A stretch of 64,000 bases of DNA from Arthrobacter sp. ISL-65 (GCF_018613795.1 NZ_JAGGPN010000040.1:1-64000), one strand, 5' to 3'; numbered from the stretch's first letter, positions 1 to 9,057 are shown. Notes: a model not told the origin generated them from the sequence alone. Numbers and translations: made by a program.

Positions 1-147
1 CAATCACCACAAGAACCCAAGAATCCCTATCCGGACGGATCGTTTGCGGGAAGAACAGGATCCGGCAGGAACGTCACGATCGCATCGGAACACAGCGCCA
101 CGAGATCCTTTGTGGCCCGAAGCCCGCGCTGATTCGACGTCGGGCAC

Positions 148-711
148 TCAGCGCCTGGTCTCGTACCTGGTAAGGACCACTCCGTCGGGAAACGTCCGGG
201 TCTCCACCAGGCTCAGGTTCACCCAGTTGTCCAGGGCTGTGAAGAACGGCGTGCCGCCGCCCACCAGGACCGGATGGGTGACGATCGCGTACTCGTCGAT
301 CAGCCCGGCCCGCATGGCCGCCGCGGCGAGTGTGGCACCGCCGATGTCCATGGGGCCGCCGTCGTCGGCCTTGAGCCGGGTGATCTCGGTGACCGCGTCG
401 CTGGTGACCAGGCGGGTATTCCAGTCGACCGTGCTGGTCGTCGAGGAGAACACCACCTTCGGCATGTCCCGCCAGCGGCGGGCGAACTGGATCTGCGCCG
501 GTGTGGCGCCAGGCTGCTGGTCGGCGGTCGGCCAGTGGGAGCTCATCGTCTCCCACAGTTTGCGCCCGTACAGCGCCAGGCCCGTAGCCCCCACGCGGTC
601 GGACCACCATTGGAACAGCTCGTCGCTCGGTACGCTCCAGCCGAGGTCGTCGCCGGGCGCGGCGATGTAGCCGTCCAGGCTCAGGTTCATTCCGAAGGTC
701 AGTTTGCGCAT
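148..711 (-). CDS. Dihydrofolate reductase family protein (RibD C-terminal domain)
   Basis: The 187-residue protein opens with the family strand and loop MRKLTFGMNLSLDGYIA and ends with the paired strands GVVLTRYE typical of the RibD_C/DHFR-like fold. Inner landmarks are GRKLWETM near residue 50 and the nucleotide-binding GGATLAAAAMRAGLIDE near 123-139. Members bind NADPH and reduce pterin- or pyrimidine-like substrates, but most, like this one, have no known substrate. The ATG at 711 is the natural start. It stands alone on the minus strand; a second, only distantly similar member lies at 23966. Fold is secure, substrate unknown. Confidence 0.85.
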   Translation of the reverse strand: MRKLTFGMNLSLDGYIAAPGDDLGWSVPSDELFQWWSDRVGATGLALYGRKLWETMSSHWPTADQQPGATPAQIQFARRWRDMPKVVFSSTTSTVDWNTRLVTSDAVTEITRLKADDGGPMDIGGATLAAAAMRAGLIDEYAIVTHPVLVGGGTPFFTALDNWVNLSLVETRTFPDGVVLTRYETRR

Positions 712-946
712 GGCGTCAGTCTCCCGTGAGTCGGTATTCGTTGTACAGACCAGCGCGGCGCGGAAAAGTCATCGGTCAGGCCACACCGAGGGCCAGTTGA
801 CCATCACGCCAAGCAGAGGCTCCGTACGGAAAGGATGGAGTCCCGACCTTTCGCCAGTGTAGCTATCGACCGTTTGGGGGAACACACTGCGGGACAGGAA
901 CCCAGGAGTGCGCATGCGGCGTTTCTCAAGAGGACGTTCCGTGCTC

Positions 947-1471
947 TCAGCGACCAAGCACCGAATCCGCAATCTGCTGCGCGGCTTGGTCCGCTGTGAT
1001 GTGTGTGGTGTCGATGACCTCGGCTTCATTGTGCAGCCAAGTACGAGCTGCCTCGGCGTATGGCTCCAAGTACGCGAAGCGGAACGTCGAGGGGCCGAGG
1101 ACTTTGTCGTTCTGTATGCGGTCGCGGAGCATGGCCTGGTCGGCGTGGAGCACGAAGTGCTGGATCGGTATGCCGTGCTCGGTAAGACCATCGCTGATCT
1201 CCCGCCAGTAGCTTTCGACCAAGACAGTCATCGGCATCACGAGTGTGCCTCCGGTGAACTCGAGCACGCGCCGTGCGGTCTCGACAACGAGCCTTCGCCA
1301 CGGCTCCCAGTGCTGGAAGTTGTCCGTTGCAGGAAGTCCCGGCTTGATGTCCATGAGAACCTCCCCGACCTTCTCAGCGTCGAGGAGGCGCGCGTGGGGC
1401 AGCAATTGCTGCACGAGCGCGCTCGTCGTCGTCTTTCCCACCCCGTGGGTGCCGTTGAGCCAAACGATCAT
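947..1471 (-). CDS. P-loop ATPase/kinase, TmrB-like
   Basis: A 174-residue P-loop protein with an N-terminal Walker A box (NGTHGVGKTTT, residues 6-16) directly after a hydrophobic strand. The layout MIVWLNG-x-x-GVGKT resembles TmrB-type proteins (tunicamycin resistance in Bacillus) and related small nucleotide kinases. A later RDRIQNDK segment fits a lid arginine region. No partner domain or membrane segment is seen. The function could be a small-molecule kinase or a drug-tolerance factor; the sequence does not decide. Flanks are non-coding on both sides. Confidence 0.75.
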   Translation of the reverse strand: MIVWLNGTHGVGKTTTSALVQQLLPHARLLDAEKVGEVLMDIKPGLPATDNFQHWEPWRRLVVETARRVLEFTGGTLVMPMTVLVESYWREISDGLTEHGIPIQHFVLHADQAMLRDRIQNDKVLGPSTFRFAYLEPYAEAARTWLHNEAEVIDTTHITADQAAQQIADSVLGR

Positions 1472-1808
1472 GGACCGAACTCTAGTGCCAAGAAGTGTCC
1501 TTCACGGCCGGTCCGCCTGGGGAACCCTTAGCGGGAAAAATCCCACCCGGAGGCGATTCGCTCCCTGCGACCGCTCATGCCTCGCAGGGATGGGTAGTGG
1601 CCACCTGCCTTTCGACCTCTCGTTGCCCCCTAACTCAGCACTCACTGCACGCCGCACGCCGTCGACGAAACGGCCTCGCCAGGCTCTCTTGGGCAGAGGG
1701 CGTCCCGCTTGGCCTCAGGCCATAGGCTCCGTTCACGGATCCTGTTGAGGTCCTGGGCTGTCGGCGGGTTCATGCTGTTCGAGCCAGTGCGCACCTTAGG
1801 CTGAAGGA
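1472..1808. other. Intergenic stretch, no gene seen
   Basis: This divergent spacer of about 340 bases has open frames but none with family-like sequence or a ribosome site. It carries the 19-base string GCCGGTCCGCCTGGGGAAC at 1507-1525, which recurs with one mismatch at 9477-9495, also between genes. The reverse-strand gene at 1471 and the forward gene at 1809 must draw their promoters from here. Confidence 0.5.
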
Positions 1809-2501
1809 ATGAACCTGGATCCTTTAAGCGTCGTTGTGCTGATGTTCCCCAATGTCACACAGCTCGATTTCACCGGGCCGGCGCAGGTTTTCTCGAGGTT
1901 TCCGAACGCCCGTGTTCATCTTGCCTGGCACAGCCTCGATCCGGTGCCCACAGACGCCGGTTGGTGCATCGTTCCCACGACTACCTTGGAAAACTGGCCA
2001 GCGGCCGACGTGCTTTTCGTCCCGGGAGGCGCCGGGACTTTCGACCTGTTCACCGATCAGACGGCATTGGACTTCCTGCGTCGGCAGGCGGCGACGGCAC
2101 GTTGGATCACTTCTGTTTGCACCGGTTCGTTCGCTCTCGCGGCGGCAGGGCTTCTGACGGGATACCGGGCCACCAGCCACTGGGCTTCGCTGCAGATGCT
2201 CGAAGAGTTCGGTGCGGTCCCGGTCAGCAACCGGGTGGTTCGGGACAGGAACAGGATCACCGGTGCCGGTGTCACGTCGGGGATCGACTTTGCTTTAGTC
2301 CTCGCCGCGGAGGTTTACGGGGATGAGATAGCACGCAACATACAGTTGGCCATCGAGTACGATCCTGAACCTCCGTTTGATCACGGATCGCCGGCAAAGG
2401 CAGACCCCCAGATCGTGCAGGAAATTATCACTGCCACCTACAACCTGCGGGCGGCAGCAGTCCGGAACGCAGCGGACACGCTCTTGGCAGCTGAGCGCTG
2501 A
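1809..2501 (+). CDS. DJ-1/PfpI family protein, isonitrile hydratase-like
   Basis: The 230-residue product has the DJ-1/PfpI fold: a first strand VVVLMFPNVTQLDFTGP, the acidic residue before the FVPGGAGT turn (about 71-77), and the nucleophile elbow SVCTGSFAL with Cys104. TSHW follows about 20 residues later, as in Pseudomonas isonitrile hydratase InhA and the amidotransferase domain of GlxA-type AraC regulators. No C-terminal AraC helix-turn-helix is present, so it is the stand-alone enzyme type. Length fits InhA (about 228). The ATG at 1809 is preceded by CTGAAGGA. Actual substrate is inference only. Confidence 0.85.
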   Translation: MNLDPLSVVVLMFPNVTQLDFTGPAQVFSRFPNARVHLAWHSLDPVPTDAGWCIVPTTTLENWPAADVLFVPGGAGTFDLFTDQTALDFLRRQAATARWITSVCTGSFALAAAGLLTGYRATSHWASLQMLEEFGAVPVSNRVVRDRNRITGAGVTSGIDFALVLAAEVYGDEIARNIQLAIEYDPEPPFDHGSPAKADPQIVQEIITATYNLRAAAVRNAADTLLAAER

Positions 2502-2631
2502 CCGGCTGTCGCTCCTGGCAGCGCGGCCGTTCCGTCTGGGTGGCGTCCCGAATTGCTACTGTCAGAGTGGTTCAAACGCATCGCGCTGTTGCCAGTTCCT
2601 GGCAGCCAGATCGTAGGAGGTTGCTCTGGTC

Positions 2632-3380
2632 ATGATGATTGGAGTTCCAGAAGCATTCGCCCAGACCACGATTATTCGAGAGGGCGCGCGAGCTGCAGCG
2701 TGGATTGATGAGCTGCCATCGATTGTGGATGGGTTGCTTGAGCTATGGCTGTTGCGTCGGGACGGAGAAACCCGGCACGGGCAGGTTGGTCTGGGCGCTC
2801 CGGGTCTTCTCCGGTCTCGCGTGTGTTCGTGTCTACGCTGAAGAACCCAACCGGTACGCGCTGTTGTTGGAACGCGCGAGAGATGTAAGCCCTGACACCG
2901 TCCTCAATATCGACGAATGGTTGGAGGTGGCCGCGAGTATCGCAGGGGAACTCGCAGTCGCTGCTCCTGCTGACGCTCCGGTCCTGGCCGATACCGCGGC
3001 CGCGGGATGGAGCTCCAGCTCGATCAGCAGCTTGCCAATGCGCCCGAGCTCGTGCCGCAGCGGACCATCAGGCGGGCGCGGGACAGGATCCGAGCAGTCG
3101 GGCAGGACGTTACCAGGCCGTTGATCCACGGAGATCTGCACGAGAAGAACGTCCGGCAGCCTCTCGCCGTCCCTGGATTGCAGTTGACCCTAAAGGTTTT
3201 CGCGGTCCGATCGCGTGGGACGCGTTCACCGTCTGTTGCACTCCCGAGCTGACGGGGACTGCGGATCCGGCCATCGAATTGCCGGCACGCCTGCAACAAT
3301 TCGCGGAACTCACCGTAACTGACGCTGAATTCACAATCGAGGTTGCACATGCCCGGGCGGTCAGCTCGTTGCTCCACGAA
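2632..3380 (+). pseudogene. Decayed APH(6)/streptomycin-kinase-type phosphotransferase
   Basis: Pieces of one aminoglycoside/hydroxyurea kinase-family protein appear in order but in changing frames. The N-terminal WIDELPSIVDGLLELW is in frame 1. RYALLLERARDVSPDT (about 2850-2900) is in frame 2. The catalytic loop LIHGDLHEKNV (about 3118-3153) is back in frame 1. VDPKGFRGPIAWDAFTV (3183 on) and the tail HARAVSSLLHE are in frame 3. At least three indels are therefore needed and no intact protein can be made. The HGDLH and DPKG motifs identify the family. Whether the ancestor acted on streptomycin or another sugar-like substrate cannot be read. Confidence 0.75.
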
Positions 3381-3556
3381 TCAACTGGCGGCGGAGCTGT
3401 GGGATCACGCAAGCTCAGCGTGTTGAAGAGACTGTGCATGAGTGGGCCGAGAGCCACCCGCCAAGACGGTTTCCGAGGTGGAAATATGCCAACCAGGAAC
3501 GAACAGAATGGGGCATCAACGCCAAAGGCGAGACGTACAGCGGTCGAGGGCCCTGA
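3381..3556 (+). pseudogene. C-terminal remnant of an unidentified protein
   Basis: After the kinase ruin, one frame from 3422 to the stop at 3554-3556 reads like real protein: EETVHEWAESHPPRRFP then RWKYANQERTEWGINAKGE. Just upstream, QLAAELWDHA is in another frame, so this piece is also interrupted. I do not recognise the family. It may be a second gene eroded in the same place, or a C-terminal extension of the kinase. Confidence 0.35.
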
Positions 3557-3575
3557 AAGGGGAACCCCTACCTGC

Positions 3576-5054
3576 TCATGCCGCCACAGACTTACGTGGC
3601 AGCGCGAAGACCATGATCAGGGCTGCGGCGAGGCAGAGGGCGGCGTTGGTTCCGATGGCGGGCAGCACCCCGTCAAGGACCCGGTCGGGGGAGTGCGGGG
3701 TGGATTGGTGGTGCAGGATGGCGGCGACGATGGTGCTCATGATGGGGATGCCCATGGTGATGCCGATTTGCTGGCTCATGGTGGTCAGGCCGGTGGCGAG
3801 GCCCTGTTCGTTGTCGGGCAGCCCTGTGGTGGCGGTGACCATGAACCCGACGATGGCGGCGAGGTTGGCTACACCTCCGATGAAGGTCGCGATGAGCACG
3901 ATGGCAAGTGATGCTGGGCTGATGTTAATGAACAGCAGGGAGGCGGTGGCGGCGGCCTGGACGGTGAGACCGCCGATGATGGTGTTTTTGGGCCCGAAGC
4001 GGCCGATCAGTTTCGGGGCGACGATCCCGCCAACAACGGTGCCGATGCCGAGGACGGCGAACGCCAGGCCCGCCCCCAGGGGTGTGTAGCCGAGGACCTG
4101 CTGGAGGTAGAGGGTCAGGACGAACACGAGCGAGGTTTCGGTGGCGAATGCCACGATCCCGGCGATGTTGCCCCAGACGATGTTGTTCCGCCGCAGGATG
4201 GTCACAGGCACCAGAGCATGGGCGGTGTTCTTTTCGATGAAGAAAAACACGACGAACAGCACGGCCCCTGCTGCGAGGGGTCCCCAGGCCAGCGGATCAA
4301 CCCAGCCCTTTTCGCCGGCGGTGGTCAGGCCGAAGACGAGCAGCAGCAACGCCAAAGTCACAGTGACAGCGCCGGGCACGTCGAGTTTCGTCCGGCTTCC
4401 GCGGGCAGATTCGGTGAGGAGTTTCGGGGCGAGGATCAAGACAAACACGGCGACCGGGATGTTGATGAAGAACGCCCACCGCCACGACAGGAGGTCAGTC
4501 AGGAGCCCGCCGAGGATCGCGCCGGCGGTGAACCCGGCAGCCATCAAGGAACCGTTCAGGCCCAGTGCCTTGTCCCGCAAGGGCCCTTCCGGGAACGACG
4601 TGGTGAGCAGTGACAGCGCGGCCGGGGTGACGGCTGCCGTGGCGATGCCCTGGGCGACGCGGGCGGCAAGCAGCAGCCCGGGACCGGTCGCGAGCCCGCC
4701 GACGAGGGAGCCGATACCCAGCAGGGCCATGCCGGTGATGAAGAGGCGTTTGCGGCCGAACAGGTCAGCGACCCGGCCGAAGAACAGGGTGAACCCTGCC
4801 GCACACAGCGCGAAGGACGTGGCGATCCATTGCAGGTGCTCCAGGGAGAACCCGACATCGGCCCCGATCCGGGGCAGTGCGACGTTCAGGATGGAGAAGT
4901 CCACCGCGAGGGTGAAACTCGCGCTCAGCAGCAAGGCCATGACCAGCCGCTGCCGGGCGGTCATTCTGGCAGGAACTGGCTGGATCGGCGATTCCGGTGG
5001 TGCTGTCAGTTCGGGGAGGGGTGTGGTGTCGTGTGCTGTCATCGCGGAGGGCAT
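3576..5054 (-). CDS. MFS efflux transporter, DHA2 (EmrB/QacA) type
   Basis: About 492 residues with 14 predicted membrane spans, the DHA2 drug:proton antiporter layout. The motif-A loop GRVADLFGRKRLF follows span 2, and the motif-C region GSLMAAGFTAGAILGG is in span 5. It should export hydrophobic or cationic drugs across the cell membrane. Start choice between ATG 5054 and ATG 5042 is open; neither has a clear ribosome site, and the frame opens further upstream without family-like sequence. It is divergent from the XRE/MmyB regulator at 5183, with a perfect palindrome between them, which suggests that regulator controls it. Substrate unknown. Confidence 0.88.
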   Translation of the reverse strand: MPSAMTAHDTTPLPELTAPPESPIQPVPARMTARQRLVMALLLSASFTLAVDFSILNVALPRIGADVGFSLEHLQWIATSFALCAAGFTLFFGRVADLFGRKRLFITGMALLGIGSLVGGLATGPGLLLAARVAQGIATAAVTPAALSLLTTSFPEGPLRDKALGLNGSLMAAGFTAGAILGGLLTDLLSWRWAFFINIPVAVFVLILAPKLLTESARGSRTKLDVPGAVTVTLALLLLVFGLTTAGEKGWVDPLAWGPLAAGAVLFVVFFFIEKNTAHALVPVTILRRNNIVWGNIAGIVAFATETSLVFVLTLYLQQVLGYTPLGAGLAFAVLGIGTVVGGIVAPKLIGRFGPKNTIIGGLTVQAAATASLLFINISPASLAIVLIATFIGGVANLAAIVGFMVTATTGLPDNEQGLATGLTTMSQQIGITMGIPIMSTIVAAILHHQSTPHSPDRVLDGVLPAIGTNAALCLAAALIMVFALPRKSVAA

Positions 5055-5125
5055 CCAATCACTGTGTGTGGGCGGGTTTTCCTCTCCACCCTGCCGAGCC
5101 GTGACAGGAACTGCCACGCCGTGTT

Positions 5126-5152
5126 GTGGGTAGCACTGGCAGTGCTACCCAC
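5126..5152. promoter_or_regulatory. Perfect 12-bp inverted repeat, likely operator
   Basis: The arms GTGGGTAGCACT and AGTGCTACCCAC are exact reverse complements around a GGC spacer. The site lies between the divergent efflux gene and the XRE/MmyB regulator, 30 bases before the regulator's ATG and about 70 bases from the pump start. A dimeric regulator site is the simplest reading. The sequence has no T-tract, so a terminator is unlikely. Confidence 0.75.
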
Positions 5153-5182
5153 CTTTGAGAATCTTCGTGGATACTCACGGGT

Positions 5183-6070
5183 ATGAACCAACCAGCAGCC
5201 ATGGGCGACTTCCTCCGCAAACGACGGGCCACGCTGACCCCGGCCGACGTCGGGCTGATGGACTACGGCACCCGACGGGTACCCGGGCTGCGCCGGGAAG
5301 AAGTCGCCATGCTGGCCGGAATGAGCGTGACCTACTACGCCCGGCTCGAACAGGGACAGCACGTCAACGCCTCCGACGCCGTCATCGACTCACTGGCCCG
5401 TGCCCTGGCACTGACCGACGTCGAAAGAAAACACCTCGTGGATCTGTCTGGTGCAAAACGCCGCACAACCAAGACCATGCGGAGCAGACCGGATCAGGTC
5501 CGGCCCGGAACAAAGCGCCTAGTCGACTCCATGGGCTGCGTCCCGTCGGTGGTGCTGGGCAAACGCACCGAAGTCCTCGCCTGGAACCAGACCGGGCACC
5601 GGCTCGTCGCTTCCCACCTGGCCTTCGACGCCCCGGACACACCGTCGCACCGCCCGAACATGACCCGGATGCTCTTCCTGGACGAGGCGACACGCGCCCT
5701 GTACCCGCACTGGCGCACCGAAGCCGGCCGTGCAGTGGCGTCCCTGCGCCTACTCTCCGGACGGTTCGCCGACGACACCGAGCTGGCAGCGCTCGTCGGG
5801 GAACTGACCCTCAAAAGCCCCGAGTTCGCCACGATGTGGGCAGAACACCCGGTCGAGAACTGCATGTCCGGGCACAAAACACTCGACCACCCCCAGCTTG
5901 GCACTGTGGAGCTGGGGTTCGAGGTCCTGACCATGCCAGACGATTCCGGTCACCGCGTCCTCACCTATACAGCGGAACCAGGAAGCGAAACTGCCACCGC
6001 CCTGGCCCGCCTGCAGCGTGCACCCCTGGCCATTGCACGGGAAGGAGCGAGCCTTGACCAAGCAGTCTGA
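5183..6070 (+). CDS. XRE-family regulator with MmyB-like ligand domain
   Basis: The 295-residue protein has an N-terminal helix-turn-helix (about 8-75: GLRREEVAMLAGMSVTYYARLE) followed by the MmyB-like domain, with the hallmark VLAWNQTGHRL near 130 and LTYTAEPGS near the C-terminus. This architecture is very common in actinobacteria, usually divergent from a transporter or oxidoreductase gene, as here. The ATG at 5183 has no clear ribosome site. GATACT at 5170-5175 sits seven bases before it, so a leaderless mRNA is possible. Its 3' end overlaps the next gene, which suggests co-expression with ridA. Ligand unknown. Confidence 0.9.
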   Translation: MNQPAAMGDFLRKRRATLTPADVGLMDYGTRRVPGLRREEVAMLAGMSVTYYARLEQGQHVNASDAVIDSLARALALTDVERKHLVDLSGAKRRTTKTMRSRPDQVRPGTKRLVDSMGCVPSVVLGKRTEVLAWNQTGHRLVASHLAFDAPDTPSHRPNMTRMLFLDEATRALYPHWRTEAGRAVASLRLLSGRFADDTELAALVGELTLKSPEFATMWAEHPVENCMSGHKTLDHPQLGTVELGFEVLTMPDDSGHRVLTYTAEPGSETATALARLQRAPLAIAREGASLDQAV

Positions 6071-6461
6071 GAAAGTGATCAGTCACCACTTCAGCAGCCA
6101 GCTTTATCAGTCCACCGCCCCGTTCTCGCACTTCGTGCAGCAGGGCAACACCGGCTATTCGGCGGGCATCATCGGCCAGGACCCTTCAAGCGGTGCTCTG
6201 GTCTCCAGTGATGTCACCGCCCAATGCGAGGCGATGCTGACTAATCTGCAGACGCTCCTTGATGAGATGGGGTTGGCTATGGGCGACATCATTCGCACCA
6301 CCCTCTACCTCATTGACTATCAGGACTTCGACGCCATCAACACCGTTTACGCCCGGAGACTGGCCCCGCCCTTTCCGGCCAGGACCACTGTCCAAGCGGC
6401 TGCCCTGCCCTTGGGCGCGAAGGTGCAGATCGAGGCAACGGTGCAGATCCCACCTGCGTGA
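6054..6461 (+). CDS. RidA/YjgF family protein
   Basis: A 135-residue Rid protein starting at TTG 6054, chosen because GGAAGGAG (6040-6047) lies six bases upstream; an earlier ATG at 6018 lacks such a site. Family marks are YSAGIIGQDP (about 33-42), the stretch DIIRTTLYLIDYQDFDAINT, and PPFPARTTVQAAALPLGAKVQ with the arginine that RidA uses to hold the substrate carboxylate. RidA hydrolyses reactive imine/enamine intermediates. The start overlaps the regulator's end by 17 bases, implying translational coupling, and a VOC gene follows after 12 bases. Confidence 0.88.
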   Translation: MTKQSEKVISHHFSSQLYQSTAPFSHFVQQGNTGYSAGIIGQDPSSGALVSSDVTAQCEAMLTNLQTLLDEMGLAMGDIIRTTLYLIDYQDFDAINTVYARRLAPPFPARTTVQAAALPLGAKVQIEATVQIPPA

Positions 6462-6473
6462 AAGACTCGCACA

Positions 6474-6875
6474 GTGAACAACGACTCAGAAGGTGCCTTG
6501 CACCATATCGAGCTGTGGGTGCCGGATCTCAAGAGAGCCACGACTGAGTGGGGCTGGATCTTGTCGACCTTGGGGTACGCGACCTATCAGAGCTGGCCGC
6601 ATGGAATCAGTTGGCTGAAAAGCTCAACTTACATAGTTCTGGAAGAATCGCCGGATTTGAGCGGCCGGCAGCATCAACGGACGGCGCCCGGTTTGAATCA
6701 CCCGGCGTTTGTCGTGCGGAGCCGGCTGCGTGTGGACGCACTGGCCGGCCAGAGTGCTGAGTACGGCTGGACACAGTTGTCCCCAGAGAAGTATCCACAT
6801 GCAGGCGGACCCGAGCATTACGCCGCCTACCTGGAGAATTCGGACGGCTTCGAGCTGGAGCTCGTGGCCGCGTAA
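6474..6875 (+). CDS. VOC family protein (glyoxalase/bleomycin-resistance fold)
   Basis: A 133-residue single-domain VOC protein. The first betaalphabetabetabeta unit begins LHHIELWVPDLKRATTEWGW and the second ends with GFELELVAA, carrying the last metal-site glutamate. The His in HHIELWV and the His in LNHPAFVV are likely metal ligands. The GTG start at 6474 lies 12 bases after ridA, so regulator, ridA and this gene form one operon. Reaction unknown; VOC proteins include lyases, dioxygenases and drug-binding proteins. Confidence 0.85.
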   Translation: MNNDSEGALHHIELWVPDLKRATTEWGWILSTLGYATYQSWPHGISWLKSSTYIVLEESPDLSGRQHQRTAPGLNHPAFVVRSRLRVDALAGQSAEYGWTQLSPEKYPHAGGPEHYAAYLENSDGFELELVAA

Positions 6876-7169
6876 CAGCACGGGTCGCGAGACGCGTTGA
6901 ACGTCCGGCCTCCTCGCGACGATAGGCTGAACCAATGACCTTGGGGGACGCAGAGCAGCCACTGCCCTGGATTAGTGACAGTTCGGATCCCTAAACGGCT
7001 AGAAAGTCAGCTACGACGGCTTGCATTTCAACTAACATGTTATTGCCGTCGGCGCTTCTTCGAAACGTCTCTCTCAGGGTTCCCCATGTGCGGTTATTTT
7101 CGCTCGATCGCGCCAACACTCCAGCCGCCACTGACTTGCAGTATCGGAGCGCCGTAGAAACAATAAGCC
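6876..7169. other. Intergenic stretch with a 19-codon gene-start-like remnant
   Basis: About 290 bases. The only gene-like piece is an ATG at 6935 giving MTLGDAEQPLPWISDSSDP before a stop at 6992-6994, which could be the leftover start of a lost gene. I do not recognise it. Nothing else is supported. Confidence 0.35.
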
Positions 7170-7924
7170 ATGCGTGGAACCATCTACCTGGGCGGCGGAG
7201 GCTCGCCTGATGACGAACACCTGCTTTGGGCGGAGATGTTTCGACTCAACGCGAATATTCTCTACTGGCCATTCGCACTGGACGGGAAATGCTGAACGGC
7301 GCGGACGCCTGGCTCAGAGGAAATCTGGCACAGCACTGGCCCGATCATCAGCTAACCACTTGGACCGACCTGGACGGTCACGCCCCTGACGAACTCCTCG
7401 ATTTCGACCTACTGTTCATCGGTGGAGGCAACACATTCCACCTTCTGGCCCACGTTGCCTCGCATGCCTTCATTGATCCGATACGGAGGTTTGTAGCAGA
7501 GGGGGGCTCCTTGTACGGCGGAAGTGCAGGGGCCATCCTCGCCTCCGACAGTATCGAAATCGCCGCCACTCACGACGACAACAACACGCAACTCGAGCAG
7601 TTCACGGGCCTACGTCTCGTCTCAGGGGTCACTGTGCTCCCTCACTACACAGCACACGAGGAAGCAACAGCGAAGATGTGGCATAGGCGGCAGAACAAAC
7701 CGGTCTTGGGTATCCCGGAAAGGTCGGGACTCTTTGTTGGAAGCAGCGGCGCTCGAGTTGTTGGCAAGGAACCCGTTTACGTCATCGATGAACGCGCAGT
7801 CCAACCTGTGAACCCTGAAAACTATCTGCCGGCCGGTCTCACTGCAGCCAACGATAACTCCAAGGATGGCCTTGCAGCACAGGGGCCCGTGCCAGTTAGC
7901 AGCGGCGATTCAGAACAGGGTTAG
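7170..7924 (+). pseudogene. Peptidase E-like (S51/class I glutaminase-fold) gene with one frameshift
   Basis: The frame from ATG 7170 gives a normal family start, MRGTIYLGGGGSPDDEHLLW and NILYWPFAL, then hits TGA after LDGKC. From about 7283 the reading continues one frame away as REMLNGADAWLRGNLAQHWP to the stop at 7924. The join lies at a GGGAAA run and needs one lost base. The second part holds the nucleophile elbow GGSAGAIL and the Phe-Ile-Gly-Gly-Gly turn (LLFIGGGNTFHL) of S51-type peptidases. If the shift is real, the enzyme is dead or made only by recoding; if it is a sequencing error, the gene is intact at about 251 residues. Confidence 0.75.
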
Positions 7925-8092
7925 ACGTAGCGGGTAAAAGACACAACACCTCGGCTTGAGCGTCCTGATCGTGGAACCTCTAGGGGGACCACCAAGGGTG
8001 GGAAGGAACTCAGCCGCGGGTGCCTGATGCTTGGCAGGTACCGATGACCCGCCGTTCGGCGTAAAGGACCCTCGGTCTAAGCTGATGGGGTC

Positions 8093-8479
8093 ATGTATAT
8101 GGATGCTGAAGATTACGTCGAATCCGTCGCTGAAGTTTTGCGCAGAACGGCCTTGGCTGAGCTCCAAGGGGCTTCGTATGAAGTCACGAGGGAAGATCCG
8201 ACGGTGAGCCTGCTGACAGCCTGCGCCGAAGGCAAAATCTTTTGCATACGAATCCGTGGCGATCTTTTCCAGATCATCTACGACGAGAAGTTTGTATTCA
8301 CCAACGTCATGACGGTCGTGGAAGATGAAATTGGTGAATTTTCTGCTGAGGCGCTTCGAGAAATCCGCTTCGTATGTAGTGGCATATCCCAACTGATTCT
8401 CTCGAAAACTCTATTTAGACGCAGGCCAATGTTGAACCTCACTACATCCCGTGGCAAGATTTGGCCCTTCTACCCCTGA
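8093..8479 (+). CDS. Hypothetical protein, 128 residues
   Basis: I do not recognise this family. The protein is acidic in its first half (AEDYVESVAEVL, VVEDEIGEFSAEALREI), with a beta-rich centre GKIFCIRIRGDLFQIIYDE, and ends in a basic hydrophobic tail. No signal peptide or membrane span is clear. It lies just before an Imm8-like gene on the same strand, so a small immunity or accessory protein is possible, but that is only context. Start could also be the second Met at 8099. Lower GC than the neighbouring core genes suggests acquired DNA. Confidence 0.5.
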   Translation: MYMDAEDYVESVAEVLRRTALAELQGASYEVTREDPTVSLLTACAEGKIFCIRIRGDLFQIIYDEKFVFTNVMTVVEDEIGEFSAEALREIRFVCSGISQLILSKTLFRRRPMLNLTTSRGKIWPFYP

Positions 8480-8616
8480 TGGCAAGGTTCCAAATGAGGC
8501 GCCCGCCTTGGCCGGGACGCGATCTCGCTGCTTGTGACAATGGGCATACGTGCCTGCAGACAGCAGCAGTGAGGCGGGTTTAAGGCGCGGATGGTCTCGT
8601 CAGCTACGATCCGCAT

Positions 8617-9027
8617 ATGCAACCAAATTTGGACAGGGGTTTTAAAGGCATGTTCGCGGAAGTAAAACATTTCCAGTGGACGGACGTAGTGGATGACAAC
8701 GTCGCACCCGACTTCCCGACTCTCTTGGAAATGCACGTGACTTCACCCGGGTACGCCGCGGTGCTGCGGTTCGAGGTAGCCGTGACAACGATAGAGGAAC
8801 TGACGCAGCGGCTGAACTTCCAGTCGTGCATCTCCGGGCACGGGCAAGTGGTTGTCGCCGAGTTCGACCGACACAGGATCGAGTCGTTTCTTCGGTCCGC
8901 CGTTGGTCAGGTGTCCGCCGAGACGTGGGAAGAGCTCGAAATTGCGCTAGGGAGGTTCGGAAGGTCCGAATTCAATATGGCAGGTGCCTACTGGTCACCC
9001 GACCCATGGGAAGCTCCCGGAACATAG
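8617..9027 (+). CDS. Imm8-like immunity protein
   Basis: About 136 residues whose layout resembles immunity family Imm8 (guards against polymorphic toxins): an early FAEVKHFQW, a middle RFEVAVTTIEEL, then HGQVVVAEFDR and the C-terminal WEELEIALGRFGRSEF, matching the family's W-x-E-x6-L-x-R-x-G-x-x-E-F pattern. No toxin gene is next to it, so it would be an orphan. Start may be ATG 8617 or ATG 8650; neither has a good ribosome site. A compact terminator follows at 9058. The family call is from memory of the pattern and is moderate. Confidence 0.5.
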   Translation: MQPNLDRGFKGMFAEVKHFQWTDVVDDNVAPDFPTLLEMHVTSPGYAAVLRFEVAVTTIEELTQRLNFQSCISGHGQVVVAEFDRHRIESFLRSAVGQVSAETWEELEIALGRFGRSEFNMAGAYWSPDPWEAPGT

Positions 9028-9057
9028 GCAAGGAAACCGCCGTCTCACCATTTGAGC

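Noticed and set aside
1..147. Gene at the left edge of the window
   Set aside because: The only open frame runs antisense through the DHFR-like gene and has no family features.
7275..7295. Programmed -1 frameshift at GGGAAA in the peptidase E-like gene
   Set aside because: The codon phase does not give an X-XXY-YYZ slip site, and no downstream stem was found; indel or error is simpler.
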